DNA from: Temnothorax longispinosus
Taxonomy: Eukaryota > Arthropoda > Insecta > Hymenoptera > Formicidae
Direction: 5' to 3'
NCBI RefSeq assembly: GCF_030848805.1
Contig: NC_092359.1
Coordinates: 21,371,205-21,435,204 of the forward strand
Length of the DNA: 64,000 bases
The notes beneath the pieces were generated by a model. The model was given only the letters and a program-made list of their open reading frames with translations, made no database searches and had not been told where the DNA came from. Shown piece by piece: positions 36,011 to 49,550 of the stretch (its first letter is position 1; each line of letters starts with the position of its first letter). Position numbers and translations under genes: made by a program.

Positions 36011-38735
36011 GAACACGTAAAATAATGGTTGTCAACTACTTTTTTAACTACGTATCTTTATCTTTAATTTTAATCTCGAAAGTTTAAAATAAGAAGAGAT
36101 CTATAACAATTAACTTAAATATTAAATTAATTAATCAATTTAAACGCAAACAATCTGACTCTATTTTATAGTTCGTGATAATATTGTGAAGAGTGATTCT
36201 TCATTAAAAAATTAATATAGCACGTTTTCAGATTTATTTACTCTAAGCGTGAATATATCATGCAATAGAATTGTCTTACTTCCGAGTACAAAGCGCGATC
36301 CTTTCGACCGACAAGATTATGGCTTCCGATGCACGCTCCAATAACGGAATGTCGTTGTCGCCCGAAGTTCCGTTGCTGTGCACGTGCAAAGATTTGCAGA
36401 GTAATTCAGATGTGTTGGCTGTGACGTGAGACCAAATGCAATTTGCATTCGGTATTCACGGAAGAAGACTACAAACAGACACTATTTGACGCATAATACA
36501 AGCGTAGCTAATTTCGTGCAGCTAAACCAATTAATAGTTTAATACACGGGTTTCTAGCGTTTTCATACATCGTACAATCATGTTTTGGACAGTTTTACAA
36601 AACCGTATTTTATAGCTTTGAGATTTATTTAAATTATATTACGTTATACCAAGTGGTTTTATTTTTCATAAATTAATGGCAAAGATAACACACAAAATGA
36701 CAAAATTGTGCGAAACTATAGCTTCTAATGGTTTTTTCAATATTTTTATTATTATTTATACTTTGTTGTGCAACATTGAATACCAAAAGAATCAAATTGC
36801 AGGGATTATTTAATGTTTTACAATATAATTTAAGATATAATATAATGCATTTAGAGTTGCAGACGTGAAATATTAAATATCATATTAAACACAAATATGA
36901 TTTGCAAAAATATTTGGCATAATAATGGTGTTCGAATGTGATATCAATAACGATATTCGCACAGGAATGCATTTCGCAATAAGCTTACCAATATCCATAT
37001 AATCAAATCTCGATATACTCGGTATATCACGGCAAATCAGCGGCAAAGTTTATGCTGACATGTCGCCAATTAACAATATTGATACGTTGACAATATTAAT
37101 ACATATAAAATGGATCAATCTAGGATTGTGTTTGCCCCAAAGGGCTATCGACCATACAATGTTGCAAAGGATTTCTCATTTAACACTAGGATATCGCTAT
37201 CATCATAAATGTATTCGACGTATATGGGCTAACCGACGAAACCTCGGCCGTTGACAACTGAAATATCCCATAGCTGCGATATAACGTGTTTGCGTAATAC
37301 GAAATAACCGTAAAATTAATTGCGTATATTAAAATATCTGTCACTAGGAACATAATTACAAAAGGACATGACGTTTGCAAAAGACGACGAAAGTCAAAGT
37401 TTAGGAAGACTCCAGATGTAGAGAAGATTCGAGGGGAAGATATTAAACGAGCACTTTTAATTAAGATGAACCTTAAGAGAATCATTTTTATTGAAATTCC
37501 TTATTCCCTCATGCTAGTGAAGAGCCAAGTAAACATTGTTTATGGAACTTTTTCTTTTTAAAGCGAAAGAATGCCAACCTAAAAATATGTTGGAAATGAA
37601 TATATTATCTCATCATAGTCAAATTAACTTTACGTGTGTATACGAGGGATATATATTTTATCAAAGTACGTCGGGCTACCGTAGATATATACATTTAATT
37701 ACATTTCCTTAGCTCTCGGTTTCCATCGCCTTCGCTTTTGACCCTCGCTCGCAGGTAGCCACCGTTCGATTCCGCTGATGGCGAGCCGACCAGCAGGAAT
37801 GTTAAAGGTCGACGTTCTCACGACCTTTGAACTATTTCGTGTGCATTTCGTGCTGAACTTCCACGCGTCTAGAATATCAAGAACGCTTAATCATCTATTA
37901 AAACCACACCGATCAATATCAGTGAAAGATGCCTGTCTCACAAATAGCTGGAAATTACAGGAAATATAAGTGATATCCAATGTCACTATTATTAACTGAC
38001 ATTAGTACCATTAACGGTATTTTTACTTATAAATGCGAATAAATGTACGTTCTGGAGAGAATATAAAATCCAATACAAATCAAATTATATTTTTAATTGT
38101 GCAGTTTATAGATATCAGTAGGTTTAAAAATACAATCGATGTATCATTTTGTTTCATAAATTATGTTTAATTGACCGCGAAATCAGTCTGTAAGGTATAT
38201 GGATATATCGTTTCAGTCGGTAAGATATACTTGAAACGCATTCTTCTTGCTATACGCAACAACGTCTCGTAGTCGATATCTTTCACTTGAATCGTAGCGA
38301 CGGTGATCTGATTTTTTTTGCTCGCAATATCGAAGTTAATTGGCCACAAAGTGCCGTGCTTAAGAGTGAAATATGAGATTCGTTAGATCGAAGAGGGCCA
38401 GAAGTGAACCGGTTTCTTCGGAGTGCTGTTGGGTAACAACATCTAGCAAACACATTAAATTTAGCCAATAATCTATGAGATCTTCTTACATCAAAACTGT
38501 TGGCTCGTAAAAAGAAAACATCTTTTATAATCAATATAAAAATTTTTTATTCTCTAAATATAATATCACGATTATTTTCTACATTTATTAATATTAATGG
38601 GGAATGTAATAAATTTAATTGTTAAATTTTTTATAACATCTCTTTTTAAGATAACATTTATGTATATATATAATTACTTTATTTTATAAGATTGTATTTT
38701 TATCTTTCTTAGTAAAATGATATAACTGTTACAAG
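36011..38735. other. AT-rich gene-free region
   Basis: Only short open frames without domains. A small direct repeat of TTGACAATATTAATAC-like sequence lies at about 37070-37105. Nothing else is seen. Confidence 0.6.
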
Positions 38736-39245
38736 GTAGAAATTCTTTACATTAGACATACGCTTTTCTTCGAAAGCTTGATGATTCGCGATAATGAAAG
38801 TAGGGAACTCATACCTTGAAAGGTGGAAGATTGAGGGTGAAAGAGCATTGGACATGTGTATAATTGTCTGTCAAGCGGCCAAAAGCATTTACACGTATAG
38901 AAACCAGAATTGGATTAAAAGGGATTGATCATTAGATCTACTGCTGTAAAATGATATATAAATAATATAAAAATTGTATTTCTTTAATTAATTTAATAAT
39001 TATTATTTAATGTAGAAATTCTTTATATTAGACATACATTTTTCTTCAGAAACTTCACGATTCGGAATAATGAAAGTATAGGGAGCTCATACCTTGGAAG
39101 GTTGAGAGTATGAGACGTGTAATATCTGCCAAATGGTCAAAGACAACCAGAGTCGGGTTAAAAAGGATTAAATCTACTATTGTAAAACAGCATATAAATG
39201 ATATAAAAATTATATTTCTTATAATTATTTTAATAATTATTATTT
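38736..39245. repeat. Diverged tandem duplication (two units)
   Basis: Unit 1 (38736-39011) and unit 2 (39012-39245) both start GTAGAAATTCTTTA and both contain TTAGACATAC, TTTTCTTC, a GATTCG..ATAATGAAAGTA block, CTCATACCTTG, AAAAGG(G)ATT, ATCTACT, GTAAAA and a terminal AATAATTATTATTT. Unit 1 is about 42 bases longer because of an insertion or a loss in the middle. No open frame is shared. The duplication is old, judging from many substitutions. Confidence 0.85.
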
Positions 39246-41278
39246 CGTGCAATAAAAATAGCCTATCCTAATATCGCAAATATACTTTCATAATTTTTTT
39301 GCTTTTATTGCTATTTTTTTAGAAAATAATAAAATAAGAAAATAATAAAGAGGAAAAATAAAAATGATAATATACATATACATTAGAAAACTCAATTTTT
39401 TAAATGCATATTTGCATTTTTCAACCGTAAAATGCGACATTGTAATTTTATTATCTCGATCCGACCCTGTTCCAGAAGTTCTAGTTTCCTTCTGACATTT
39501 ATTAATCGATAACATGACGTATGCTTTCTGCTCAAAGCACACCTTCCCAGAAGAATTGCATAGTGAATAATATCTATGACCAAAGCAGTCAATTAAATCA
39601 ATTCGTTATTCGATTATAATTTATATTTCAAAATGACATATTGGTATTATTTTTATTTAAGTTTACAATTAGGTTTTTTTTTAGTTCTTTGCATTTCATC
39701 AATTAATGTTGATTACAAAAATTAACTGATAAGAATTATTTGATAACATTTGTAATAGTTAGTCGAATATGATATATCAAACAAACTCGGCAATTAATGA
39801 TTGCTAATAGAGGTCAAGTAGTGCATCGTCTAATTAAATGCATTCGACGTCACGTTAACGATATAATTTTTATTTTGTATACTGTGGCAAAAAGAACGAA
39901 AACTACAAAAGTGCGAACAGCACATTGTGTGTGATATGAGTAACACGTAAGTCTAGTATCGACTGCGAACATGCCGGTGACCTATAGCTACAAACTATAG
40001 CCGTTCATGATTAGTGGATAACGCAACATCGGAAGTTAGCTCTTTTTCTTCGCCCCGTTCCGTGCTGCAGTAACAGCTACTTAAAATTTCATAAATGTTC
40101 GTTTGCCCTTACGCTCCATAAAATGTCAGATTTCATTTGAAGTAAAAGAGTTCGAATGCCTTCGTTGAACCTTTAACACAATCTGTTTCTCGTGCTTTTG
40201 TTGCGGCGTATTGCAGTTTGTAGCTGGCAGCTCTGATAAAAAGTTACGGCAAGTTGAATTATCGTCAGATTCAACGGAATTTTCACAATAACAGATTATG
40301 AAGTCGACAAATGGATGAAATGGTTAATGTTTTAACAGTATCGAGGAAGTGGATTTAATTCTGGAATTTGCATGTGAATTTAATATCTGTTATATATATT
40401 TATAAATCAATCTTTTATTAAGCTTGAAATTAAATTCAAGATGCCAAACATATTATTATTTTAAACAATAATTATTGCATAAATTTACTTCTTGCGAGAA
40501 GATAATTACAATTAAAATATTATAACGTATAAAATATACATATAGAAATATTCACTAGATAGGAGAAGTTTAAAATGATGGAGAAGTCCGAGATTAACAT
40601 TTAACCGTTTCTCTGCTACAATTAGCGTTTCCGATGATATAATCGCAAATCTCTTCCAAACGTTTCAGATTATTCCTGGTACGCCAGACAGAACATCTCT
40701 CGAGGTTCAATAATACGCGATGAAAATACATATTTGGTCGATCCTTAAAAAACGGCATACTTTTGCCGTGCGCGGTCGAGAGGTGTCTGAGAATTTAATG
40801 AAAATTGCCAACAACCGAATAAAATTTTCATTGCGCTTCCGTGGAACGACCTATGGAAAATTTGTTCAGCAGAAATGATACGAGCGAGAATAGAGCGACG
40901 GGTCAGACGAATGAAAAACAGTTCGAACGAGCAACGTCCTGCGGTCAAGGCAAAAAATCGTTTATTTTAAGTGCGACGCAAAAGACGAATAAAACCGTTC
41001 TATTCGCGGTCGGATGCAACTGCCAATAATTTGAAGAAACGGGGTATCACTTCCGGAGTTTCTCCGGCGCCCCGTTAAAATCGTTGAGCAAAAATCGTCG
41101 ATGAAACAACGGGCGCTTTAAACGAATCCATTCTCTCCTTCGATTTAATCGAATCCTGTTTCGTGTTTGACCCTGTTAAACGATTAGAACTTCCGTTTCG
41201 TCACGAGTCCAAAGCTATTTTGGTGTCGGGGCGCGGAAGAAGAGCGCAGATTCTAATTATTATTTAAATTTCGCGTCT
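39246..41278. other. AT-rich to mixed gene-free region
   Basis: AT-rich until about 40600, then mixed. Short frames only, with no domain. CTATAG occurs twice within 20 bases near 39983-40002. Confidence 0.55.
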
Positions 41279-41587
41279 ATGAGCCGCATGGAAGTTCGTC
41301 CCTCAGTTTTGCCGTTCGTAAAAGGGGATCTTAGACGGCTGCCGCGTCTAGTGAATGCGCGATCGTTGATACGGTCGGAAACACCGACGTCGTTTACACC
41401 GAGTACTTCTCATTCCGTTTTCAACTTTCCGGGCATGCGGCCAACCGAGATACCCTTACGAAACTCGTCTTTGGCCTGGCCTAGAAGGGTTGAACACCCT
41501 TTCGGGACCATCTCCGTGTCGCCGGTCTCGGGGGGGTTGCACGCGTCTCTGACTTCTCTGATTCTCTGTCTCTCTCTATCTCTATAG
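41279..41587 (+). other. Open frame on both strands, unknown; ends in a polypyrimidine tract
   Basis: The plus strand is open for 102 codons, including protein-like residues such as NFPGMRPTEIPLRNSS. The minus strand is open from 41823 to 41410 and ends in equally protein-like residues (GCSTLLGQAKDEFRK). Because a CT-rich run with a terminal TAG (41536-41587) forms the end of the plus frame, this stretch might instead be intron on the plus strand, or exon on the minus strand. I recognise no family. Confidence 0.2.
41536..41587 (+). promoter_or_regulatory. Candidate 3' splice acceptor
   Basis: About 50 bases of almost uninterrupted pyrimidines (CTCTGACTTCTCTGATTCTC, then TCTCTCTCTATCTCTATAG) end in AG at 41586-41587, the strongest acceptor-like sequence I see on the plus strand. 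An in-frame stretch from 41590 to the TGA at 41695-41697 would encode about 35 residues (including NGVPPAGHLFGGGTRLAVFD), compatible with a terminal exon. Confidence 0.3.
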
Positions 41588-41697
41588 TGCGCATAGCCGG
41601 TGTTCGCTCGTGTATAACTAATGGCGTCCCTCCCGCGGGGCATCTGTTCGGTGGTGGCACTCGTCTCGCGGTTTTTGACCTGTCGAGTGCCAAATGA

Positions 41698-44600
41698 CGC
41701 CGCACGCAGCCCGATTAATAGCTTCGGTAATTGTATCAGGCACCGGGGCAAAAGAAATCGATGCGCGAGCAGCGCCGTGACATTGCCATCGAGAGCACAA
41801 TAGCGGCCGCTTGCTGAATGCAAGCGGGTCTACTTCCATTCCTAGACGGCATTCTGTCGTCTGACTGACTGATAATAACATCTGAAAATGGTGAATAGAA
41901 CGCAAGCGTTGAAGTTGATCGATGTTATAATGAATAAATATGAAAAATTATTGAGATTAGTATCAAAAATCGAAGGATGCGAGGAAAGAGATATGAAAAA
42001 TAATAAAAAGTATGTATTTATCTTTTTTTTTTTAAATATTTATCTCGTGATTATCTCCTGCTTAACAAAAATCGGTTATCCACGTCCCATTCTAATGTAT
42101 AAAATATTGTACTATTTCTAAGAAAAACTGCATATTTTTGGTCAAATTTATTGCGGGCTGTCAAAAGTAACAGAATAAGCACGAAACGAATGCTCGACGG
42201 CGAAACGAATAAATCTCCGGTCTACCTGTTTAGATAAGGAATATACCAGCGCGCGTGTTACGTACGTGAATATTTACAAGAGCGTTCGACGGGAAGACCC
42301 TTGCAAATTATATTTGCAGTTAATCTACTCGTCGCGTTAATTTAACATCTGCGAAATTCGTAGGAAACCTGGTTAGCTTCCGCGCGCACGAACTCACCCT
42401 GCACGCGGCTCATAAAGACTAACACCAGACGTTGAGGAAAATGCACTTTACGACGAGCCGGGCGCAGAAAAGTGCGGTGGAAACGTTTGTGTGTCGCTAG
42501 ATTACGGTCGTTGTGTGTGCATTAAGACCGGCTGCAATTTGTCTTCTTTTCGCGAGAAATTAAAGTAAGAGTCACAGAGAGGATGCAGCGCACAGAAAAA
42601 GAGAGAAAGAGGAAAGATGCGCTCCGTAATCTTTTTCGTAAATTTTATCTGGGTCACATCGGACCTCGTTACGCGGTAGTTTTTGCCGTTGTGCGTCGCG
42701 CTGCGCCGCATTTCCGCGATCGCGGTTTGCGTTTTGAGAAAAGCCAGCGGCCGGCGACGGTGGCGACGGCGCTCAAACCGATAAAGCTAATGCAACCGCG
42801 TTGTATGTGACGGATAAAAACGTTCGGGCAATAGATAATAATTATTACACGGTAACGAAGGAAGCGGAAGCTCGCGTGCATTCAAGGAAAACGGATAAGG
42901 CGCGCCACGCTCCCCCGCGCGACACATGCAACTACTTGGCAATGAGTCGTGATAATGTTTATTTCCGTCCGTGAAAGTGCACTAATGATGCATTAATGCC
43001 TTGACTGAAATACGAACGACGTGCTTTGCTTTTTTTTTCTTTCTTAAGACTTTGCCGCACTGGCTTAATCGTTTTTTTTTTATTGCGAGCGGACTTCGTT
43101 GATACTGCATTTAACACAACGATAAAGTTCATACTTATTCGTCATATACGCTTATATTAAATACTTGTAAACTTAATGTAAAATTATTATCAAAAATCTT
43201 ATCACTATTTTGGTATATTGTTTTCGCGTAATACGTTCTAGATACACGTACCACAGTTTCCTACTTTTAAATGAATAACGAGAATAATATTATTTGTTAA
43301 TAACACACTGCAGAAATTTGTTTTTAACATAATACTCAGTCGGTCGTCAAGCAATAAAGCATGATCATTCTTCGACACCGGTCGGATGGTAACTGGAGTG
43401 ACACGATGATCGATACGAAAAATCTCAGCATTATGCAAATTGGGTGACAATATCCTCTTGAAATTTTATGGATCTTGAGGATATTTTCCCGGCGACTCGT
43501 GCGCAATCTCGCGCATCGTATTGTTGAAAAGGGATTTTTTTTAATATTAATATTGCATATATTGTTTTCAACATTACGCCAGTCCTACGATAAATCTTCG
43601 AAGAAATGGAACTTCCGGCGGTCGAGCGGTCGCCCGACGAGAGAATATTTTTTTACGTTTCCGGTTGTAGCGCGCGACTTATGCAGCGCGGGACCCGGTA
43701 TCGGCTTAAACCGCTCGCATTATTCATAGATCAGATGTAGATCGGTATATTTATAATGCATGAGCGTGACAGCTAATCAGCCACGTAAGGGACGTCATAA
43801 AACGTCGAGATAATAATGGAAAATGCATGCCTTGTATACCCGCGGACCGGCTTATGCGGCCGAGTATGCGGCGCGCGCGCGTGAGAGAACTTTATGAATT
43901 TCTAGAAGAAGCGCTTAACGACTCTCTATTCTGAAACGTTATCTTCATGGCGCGGGACATTAATGAAAATGAATCTAATGTCGAGTTAATGGTACCTTAG
44001 GTAATTAGAGCCATCGTTTTTCAAAACGGGATGCGTTTACGGCGCCATCGATCATCGTTTAAAAAGTATTATGCAGTACATTTACTTTAGAAAATTAAGT
44101 CATAAATTATTTAACATTGCGAAATAAAATCTTGCACCGAGAAAAATTGCAGGACCCATCCGAAATATTTAAAAGCGTTGCTTTTTCGGAGTACAAAACG
44201 GCTTGAATGCTTCTCCGTAATCAATGTGTTCTAATTTCGAATTCTCGAAAATATTAATTGATCTCTTTTATTAATACATCTCAGTATTTGATTGTAAACG
44301 CATTTTAATACTGATTGTTAATTTAATGAGCATCGAGTTAACCGCTGGTAATTATAGGCGCAGAGATTATTAATGAGAAACTTGTAACTGTGCTGTATAG
44401 AAACTTTGCGTTTGATGGGCAACTATTGTGAACAAAATTTGTGGCTGCGTGAGCAAGAACATTATCCTATTATAGGTAAACGTTATTACGCGCGATGCAA
44501 TTATGTAAGTAAGTAAGTAATTAAATCACGATTAGCCATTCACCGCCTTAGTTTAACAAAGTTTCGCCGCATGTCGGCCCATCGGAAACGCGTTTAGCGA

Positions 44601-45501
44601 CTCAAGAGAGTTATACGCATATAAGATCCAAGATGATCAGTTTCTTTCGCGAGCACAAAGGACGCATTTGCTTCGTCAAGATCGAGAACGGCGAATAATT
44701 TTTTACAGGATGCCGAACTATTCGCCGTTATTCAAGCTTGTCGAGAGCGGCGCAACGTAGGCGCATTATACCGAGTGCCGGATGCAATAACAACATTCAA
44801 CTAATATTCGTCGAGGCCATTCGTGGGCGCAAGATATTTCGAACGTCGTTCCATTTCGCGAAAATGAAGAACGACCGGCATAACTCATCGTGGAAGGGGG
44901 AAAAGAAAATCGTGGTTTACAATTCAAATGGAGCAAAATCGTCGTACGAAGTATGCACCGGTAAAATACATCGCCGCGTAATGGAAATACTTTGTGCCGG
45001 TTCGTGTCGCGGTAATGTCCATGGTATGCGCTGGAAAGGGGGCGGAAAACTTGTTTCCCTCCTTTCCTCCTTTTTTTTCTTCGTCGTAAACCGCACCGCT
45101 TCCCGGCCGTCGTCGACGCCACCGCAAACCCGCGGATAAGGGGTGGTTATGGGTTACGGATATATACCTTCAACCCCGATTACTCCGATTGTCGCAGCTT
45201 CTCCGGTACTCTCCGCGGATTATTACTACCGATAAGGACAAAAAGAGAAACGTTCCCGACAGTGGGAATGTAACTTCCGCTTCCCGCTTGCCGAAATACC
45301 GCGGCGAATTACCGCTTCCCGCATACCGCGTATCTTCGAGGATGTCTAGCCAAATTTTTTGCCTCCTGATTATGTCACGTTTCTAGATAGCACGTAATTT
45401 TCCTCACGGGATGGTACTTAATTACATAGAAAAACATGATATTTTACAACCAATATTAAACCAAGACTGTGGTGCAAGTATGTAATTACGTTTTATTATC
45501 T
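41698..45501. other. Mixed region, no recognised gene
   Basis: CpG-rich islets at 42360-42930, 43600-43900 and 44560-45400 alternate with AT-rich DNA. Frames such as plus 44738-45139 (133 codons) are opposed by minus frames (118 and 67 codons) and lack motifs. An AAGT repeat (GTAAGTAAGTAAGTAA) lies at about 44507-44522. Confidence 0.45.
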
Positions 45502-45608
45502 AAATATAGAAATATAGTAAACACCAGTAAGTAATTAGAAATAAAAGACAAATAGTCGTAAATCGAAAGTTTCCAATTACTTACTGCATTTACTATATTT
45601 CTATCTTT
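45502..45608. repeat. Imperfect inverted repeat with arms near 38 bases
   Basis: The left arm 45502-45540 (containing AGAAATATAGTAAA and CAGTAAGTAATTAGAA) is complementary, with a few mismatches, to the right arm 45571-45608 (TTCCAATTACTTACTG and TTTACTATATTTCT). The spacer is about 30 bases. The structure could be a small foldback transposon or a hairpin precursor. No flanking target duplication is obvious. Confidence 0.65.
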
Positions 45609-47745
45609 CTATATTACAACTATTTTATTTATATTGCGTATTCGGTTTATTTTTTAATGTGGAATATCATAACTTTAGCTTATTTTTACTATTACTATTC
45701 GCTATTCATGCTATTTATTTTATGCAATTAAAAACTGCAGTCTGATCATTCACTATTAAAGTTCTTTTGTGCATATCTGCACATGATGAGCTATATGTGT
45801 TATTAGATATTTCCTATACGAGTAATAACATACTCTCATTGATATCAGACATAATAATATATTGTCGCAACATACATTTACTTTATAACTCATCCTCAAA
45901 TAATATCTTTATGCACGAAGGGTATTTCTCGAATCTCATCTAAAGAATATTATAGCTTGCTCCATGAGCACCGCGTCATTAAAAATGTAATAATAATAAT
46001 TTCGCAATTACCGTAAAATCACGCTACATCCGCTCAAACAATCTCCCCCCGGTTGATGGTTGAATTTCTATAACGGTTATGGGCAATTAGGAGATGCAAC
46101 GAGCGGAATAAACATCAGAAGGACACACGGAGACACCTCCTACGTGTGTCTACTTCGAAATAGCGTTTCCCATTTTCTTTTTCTCGCAGAGAGGGCACAC
46201 GTCTCCGTTGTTTGCGCGTCTGTTTGCGCGACTTCCAGCATGCGCACCGGCCGAGGCCGAGATACTCGCTAGAGCAAATTTGCGAAGCTGCACATGCACG
46301 GGGCCCTGGCAGTGATTGTCAAAGATGGCAGCGACGTGGCGGGCGAGATCGCGGAGGGGGCCCCGGACTTGTTTGGACGTACCGTATTCGTACCTTTCGT
46401 TTTTTTCCACGATTCACGAGCGCGCAGACCTCTTCCAGACAGTTTTTACGAGCATTGCATGCAGCGTACCCTGCAGATACGATGTAAACGTTGAACGGCG
46501 GATCCGCCTGAATTCAAAAGAATAGCCGGTGCGTGTCCGCCGTCGTTCCGTATCGTGAAAGCGAATTTCGGAAGGTATTTTTACGGCCGCGGAGGCTCTT
46601 AAGTAAAAGCGGCTACATACGCGCGATATTAGCCCTTTAACTGCCTGTGAAATTCTTTTTTAGAGCCTTCTTTCCTATGGCATCGTATTAAGTGCCATTA
46701 CTCGCGGTGCCGCCTTCGCCATATTTGACACACAGTAGCTTTTTCGATAACGTCATAACGGTGTGTCACGTTAAAATGTGCTTTCCCGACCATGGTACTT
46801 TAATAAAGAAGCTTTACGTACGTATTTTATTTTATATTACCTATACCGTGATGACTTTAAGCGTCAACCTGTGCAGGACTTATAGGAAATATTATTACGT
46901 GCGAGAGATCGCAATAAAAAGAAATGATTTAGATTCGCGGTTCAATTTTTATTACATAAAATAAGAAATGTTTTATGTGATATCAGAATATCTCTGCTTC
47001 CAAACTATTCATGAAGTTTTGCTTCGAGGATTGATAAGCTCTGTCTCTATTTAGCTTGAGATAACACATTCCATTTATTCTGATTGCTAAATTAATCTGA
47101 TCGCCAGAAATGTTTGTTTTTCAGTAAAGCTTTACTTCAATAAAGTTACAGTTCAATACTGCTGTAATGGTCACCATTTCGCCTTTCGGCGCATTTATAT
47201 CGTGCATCAATGCATTTTGTTTTATCCTTTTAATGCGGAATGTTTTAAATATTTTTACGGGTGAAAATTAAATTCGACTTTCAACACGGAATTAGAATCA
47301 TACAAATGCTTTTACAGCTTTTACAGCGAATGAAATAGGTAATGAAAATAGTTTTCAATCCGTATAACATATAGATATTTGTCACCCGATTTTACATTTT
47401 GTAGAATAGAAATTTCAAAAACTATTTTTTTGATGAAATGACGTGGAAATTTGATACATGTCCAACGGCTATCACATATTCATGATCGCATAATTTTTAG
47501 ATTGCTTTTTGTATTGATTGCCAGGGGATACATTTGTGCAAGTCAATTTTTAAATGTGTCACACGATCGATTTCGAGATTTTTTCACGCGTAGAATGCCC
47601 TTGGACTATGCGTAGTTCGAAGTTCAATTGCATCAGATTTGTTTCACAAAGTGATCCTTTTGATGCGCCCGGCATGCACGTTTGCGACACTGATAGCGCG
47701 CGTCCTCTCAACCGTATAACATGACAAAGGAAAAGGATCGCGTCG
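45609..47745. other. Mixed region, no recognised gene
   Basis: A CpG-rich islet at 46150-46530 holds three overlapping plus frames (66-91 codons) and one minus frame (86 codons). None has a domain, although the minus frame is fairly balanced in composition. The rest is AT-rich. Confidence 0.45.
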
Positions 47746-47813
47746 CATTCGCGTAACGCGAATTCGAAATCAAGAGTAGGAAGAAGGAGTCAGCAACTCG
47801 CATTACGCGAATG
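47746..47813. repeat. Inverted repeat (CATTCGCGTAACGCG)
   Basis: CATTCGCGTAACGCG (47746-47760) pairs with CGCATTACGCGAATG (47799-47813) at 14 of 15 positions across a 38-base spacer. Confidence 0.6.
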
Positions 47814-48690
47814 ATACGGAAAGCCGAATTGCGTAAAAATGGTTTAGGTTGCGTGTAACGACTTCTGACTTGATTTATTTACGCGTAAGTATAAGTATGC
47901 GGATATTACACATGTTTCTATACGACAGAAATTTCGTATAAATATTAAATCGTTTATCACACAATTTGTCGAAATTGAATTTTTTAAATGCTACATATTT
48001 GCAAATCGTATAAATCTACGACACGCGATATTTTATTCACGTTACGTTTGTTTTACTCTCACGACTATATTTGTACCGCCGCACAGTTAATTACTGGACT
48101 GAAGAACCTCGTGTTGCTTTTTACGTGATGCTTTAATGCTCCGCTGAGGCGTCCAAACCTGGTAATTAACCATTCAAGTTTCGGGATGGCTCTTTTTATG
48201 CAGAAATAAAATATAGCCGCGGCATTCGACTGATTAAGATATACAAATAAATGAAGTGAAGCATATATTTTTTTCTTCAACATTTCTATATTCGTTCTCA
48301 CACAGCGCTTGTGAAAGCACGAGATACTGCAGTAAATCAATAAGGACAGTAAATATTCCAAATTAAAACTTCTTTTCTTATTTTGCATCTTCCGGTGATA
48401 TCTACGTTAAAGTTGAGAAGAATTAATTCTTATCTCGAATAAACAGAGAATTATTGTATTTTTTATATGTTTGTGCGCTTCTTAAATATATTCTATATAA
48501 ATTTCAGTTCTCGCATCAAGACTTTTTTATATCAATAAAATTATCATTTCTTGAAATTAATAAAAAATGTTTAACTTAATATTAGATGCGCTCTTGCTAC
48601 TGATGATCCATGAATATTTACCTAGTTGGAAAATATTTCAAGCCAAATTTTAATAACATTTTATTTTTAGTTTTGGCTTTTATATACACA
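47814..48690. other. AT-rich gene-free region
   Basis: A minus frame at 48065-48388 (107 codons) has no domain and lies in AT-rich DNA. Nothing else is seen. Confidence 0.5.
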
Positions 48691-49550
48691 GCCTTTTCAA
48701 ATAATTTCAAATGACACGTGTGCCACCTTTTTTACACCAAGCAAGCCTTCAAATGAAGACGTATAGTAATGTGCAGAATTTATCGTGCGGCAGTTATCAC
48801 GTTGCGATAAATATATGCGGAATTTTATGTATTCGGCGCCGCGATGCCCCGTCGTGCAACAATTTCCACGACGACTCGCAAACACATTTTTCGCGCGTTC
48901 ACGCTCGCATTCGAGCTCGACGTTCGGCCGACTCGAAATCAACGATGAACCCCGCATTTAGCTGTGCAATTATCCTGTGCGTGGCTGCAGAAAAAACGTC
49001 GCGCGATTTTTATCTGCGAAAGTGGTGCGTGGATAGAGCGAGCGGGACAGGGCGAAGTGCGAGAGTGAGAAAACCGGAAGAATCGACGGGCACGCGGGGT
49101 GCGGCGTGAAGAGTGGCATTTATGGGAAATCATAAGCCGGTGGTTAAACCCTGCCGCGCACACAACTTCGTTCCGACTTCGAAGGGAAAAGGTTCCCGGC
49201 TCCGACGCGGCGCCACGGAATCCGTGGAAGAAAAAAATGACAGGGTTGCGCAGCCGATGCGTAAATGCGACGGAGTCACGCGAGCACGCGCGGCTACGCA
49301 ATTCGCAGAACATGCCTCATGTCCGTTGAGCTTCCAACGGGGTGGGTCGAGTACGAGTTACGCTCGTCGCAATCGCAAAAACGAGCCGTTCCTGCTATTG
49401 CGACGACGAAATCCCCTTCCGAACGTTTCGATCGGTCGCGAAACGACCCTTTGAACTTCGTTGCCGGCGGTCTGCCGCGCTTCAGTATCCGAGTTAAGGT
49501 TGAGTTCGTCGTTAAGGGCATGTCTGAGAGGATAAAGTGGTCGCAGTGAT
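48691..49550. other. CpG-rich block, multiple overlapping frames
   Basis: Eight open frames on both strands (up to 132 codons) overlap here, rich in Arg and Ser, as expected from CpG-dense DNA. No domain, start context or splice pair singles one out. Could be an island or promoter. Confidence 0.35.

Noticed and set aside
37764..37773. GTTCGATTCC, resembling a tRNA T-loop
   Set aside because: Flanking bases do not pair into a T stem and no cloverleaf can be drawn.
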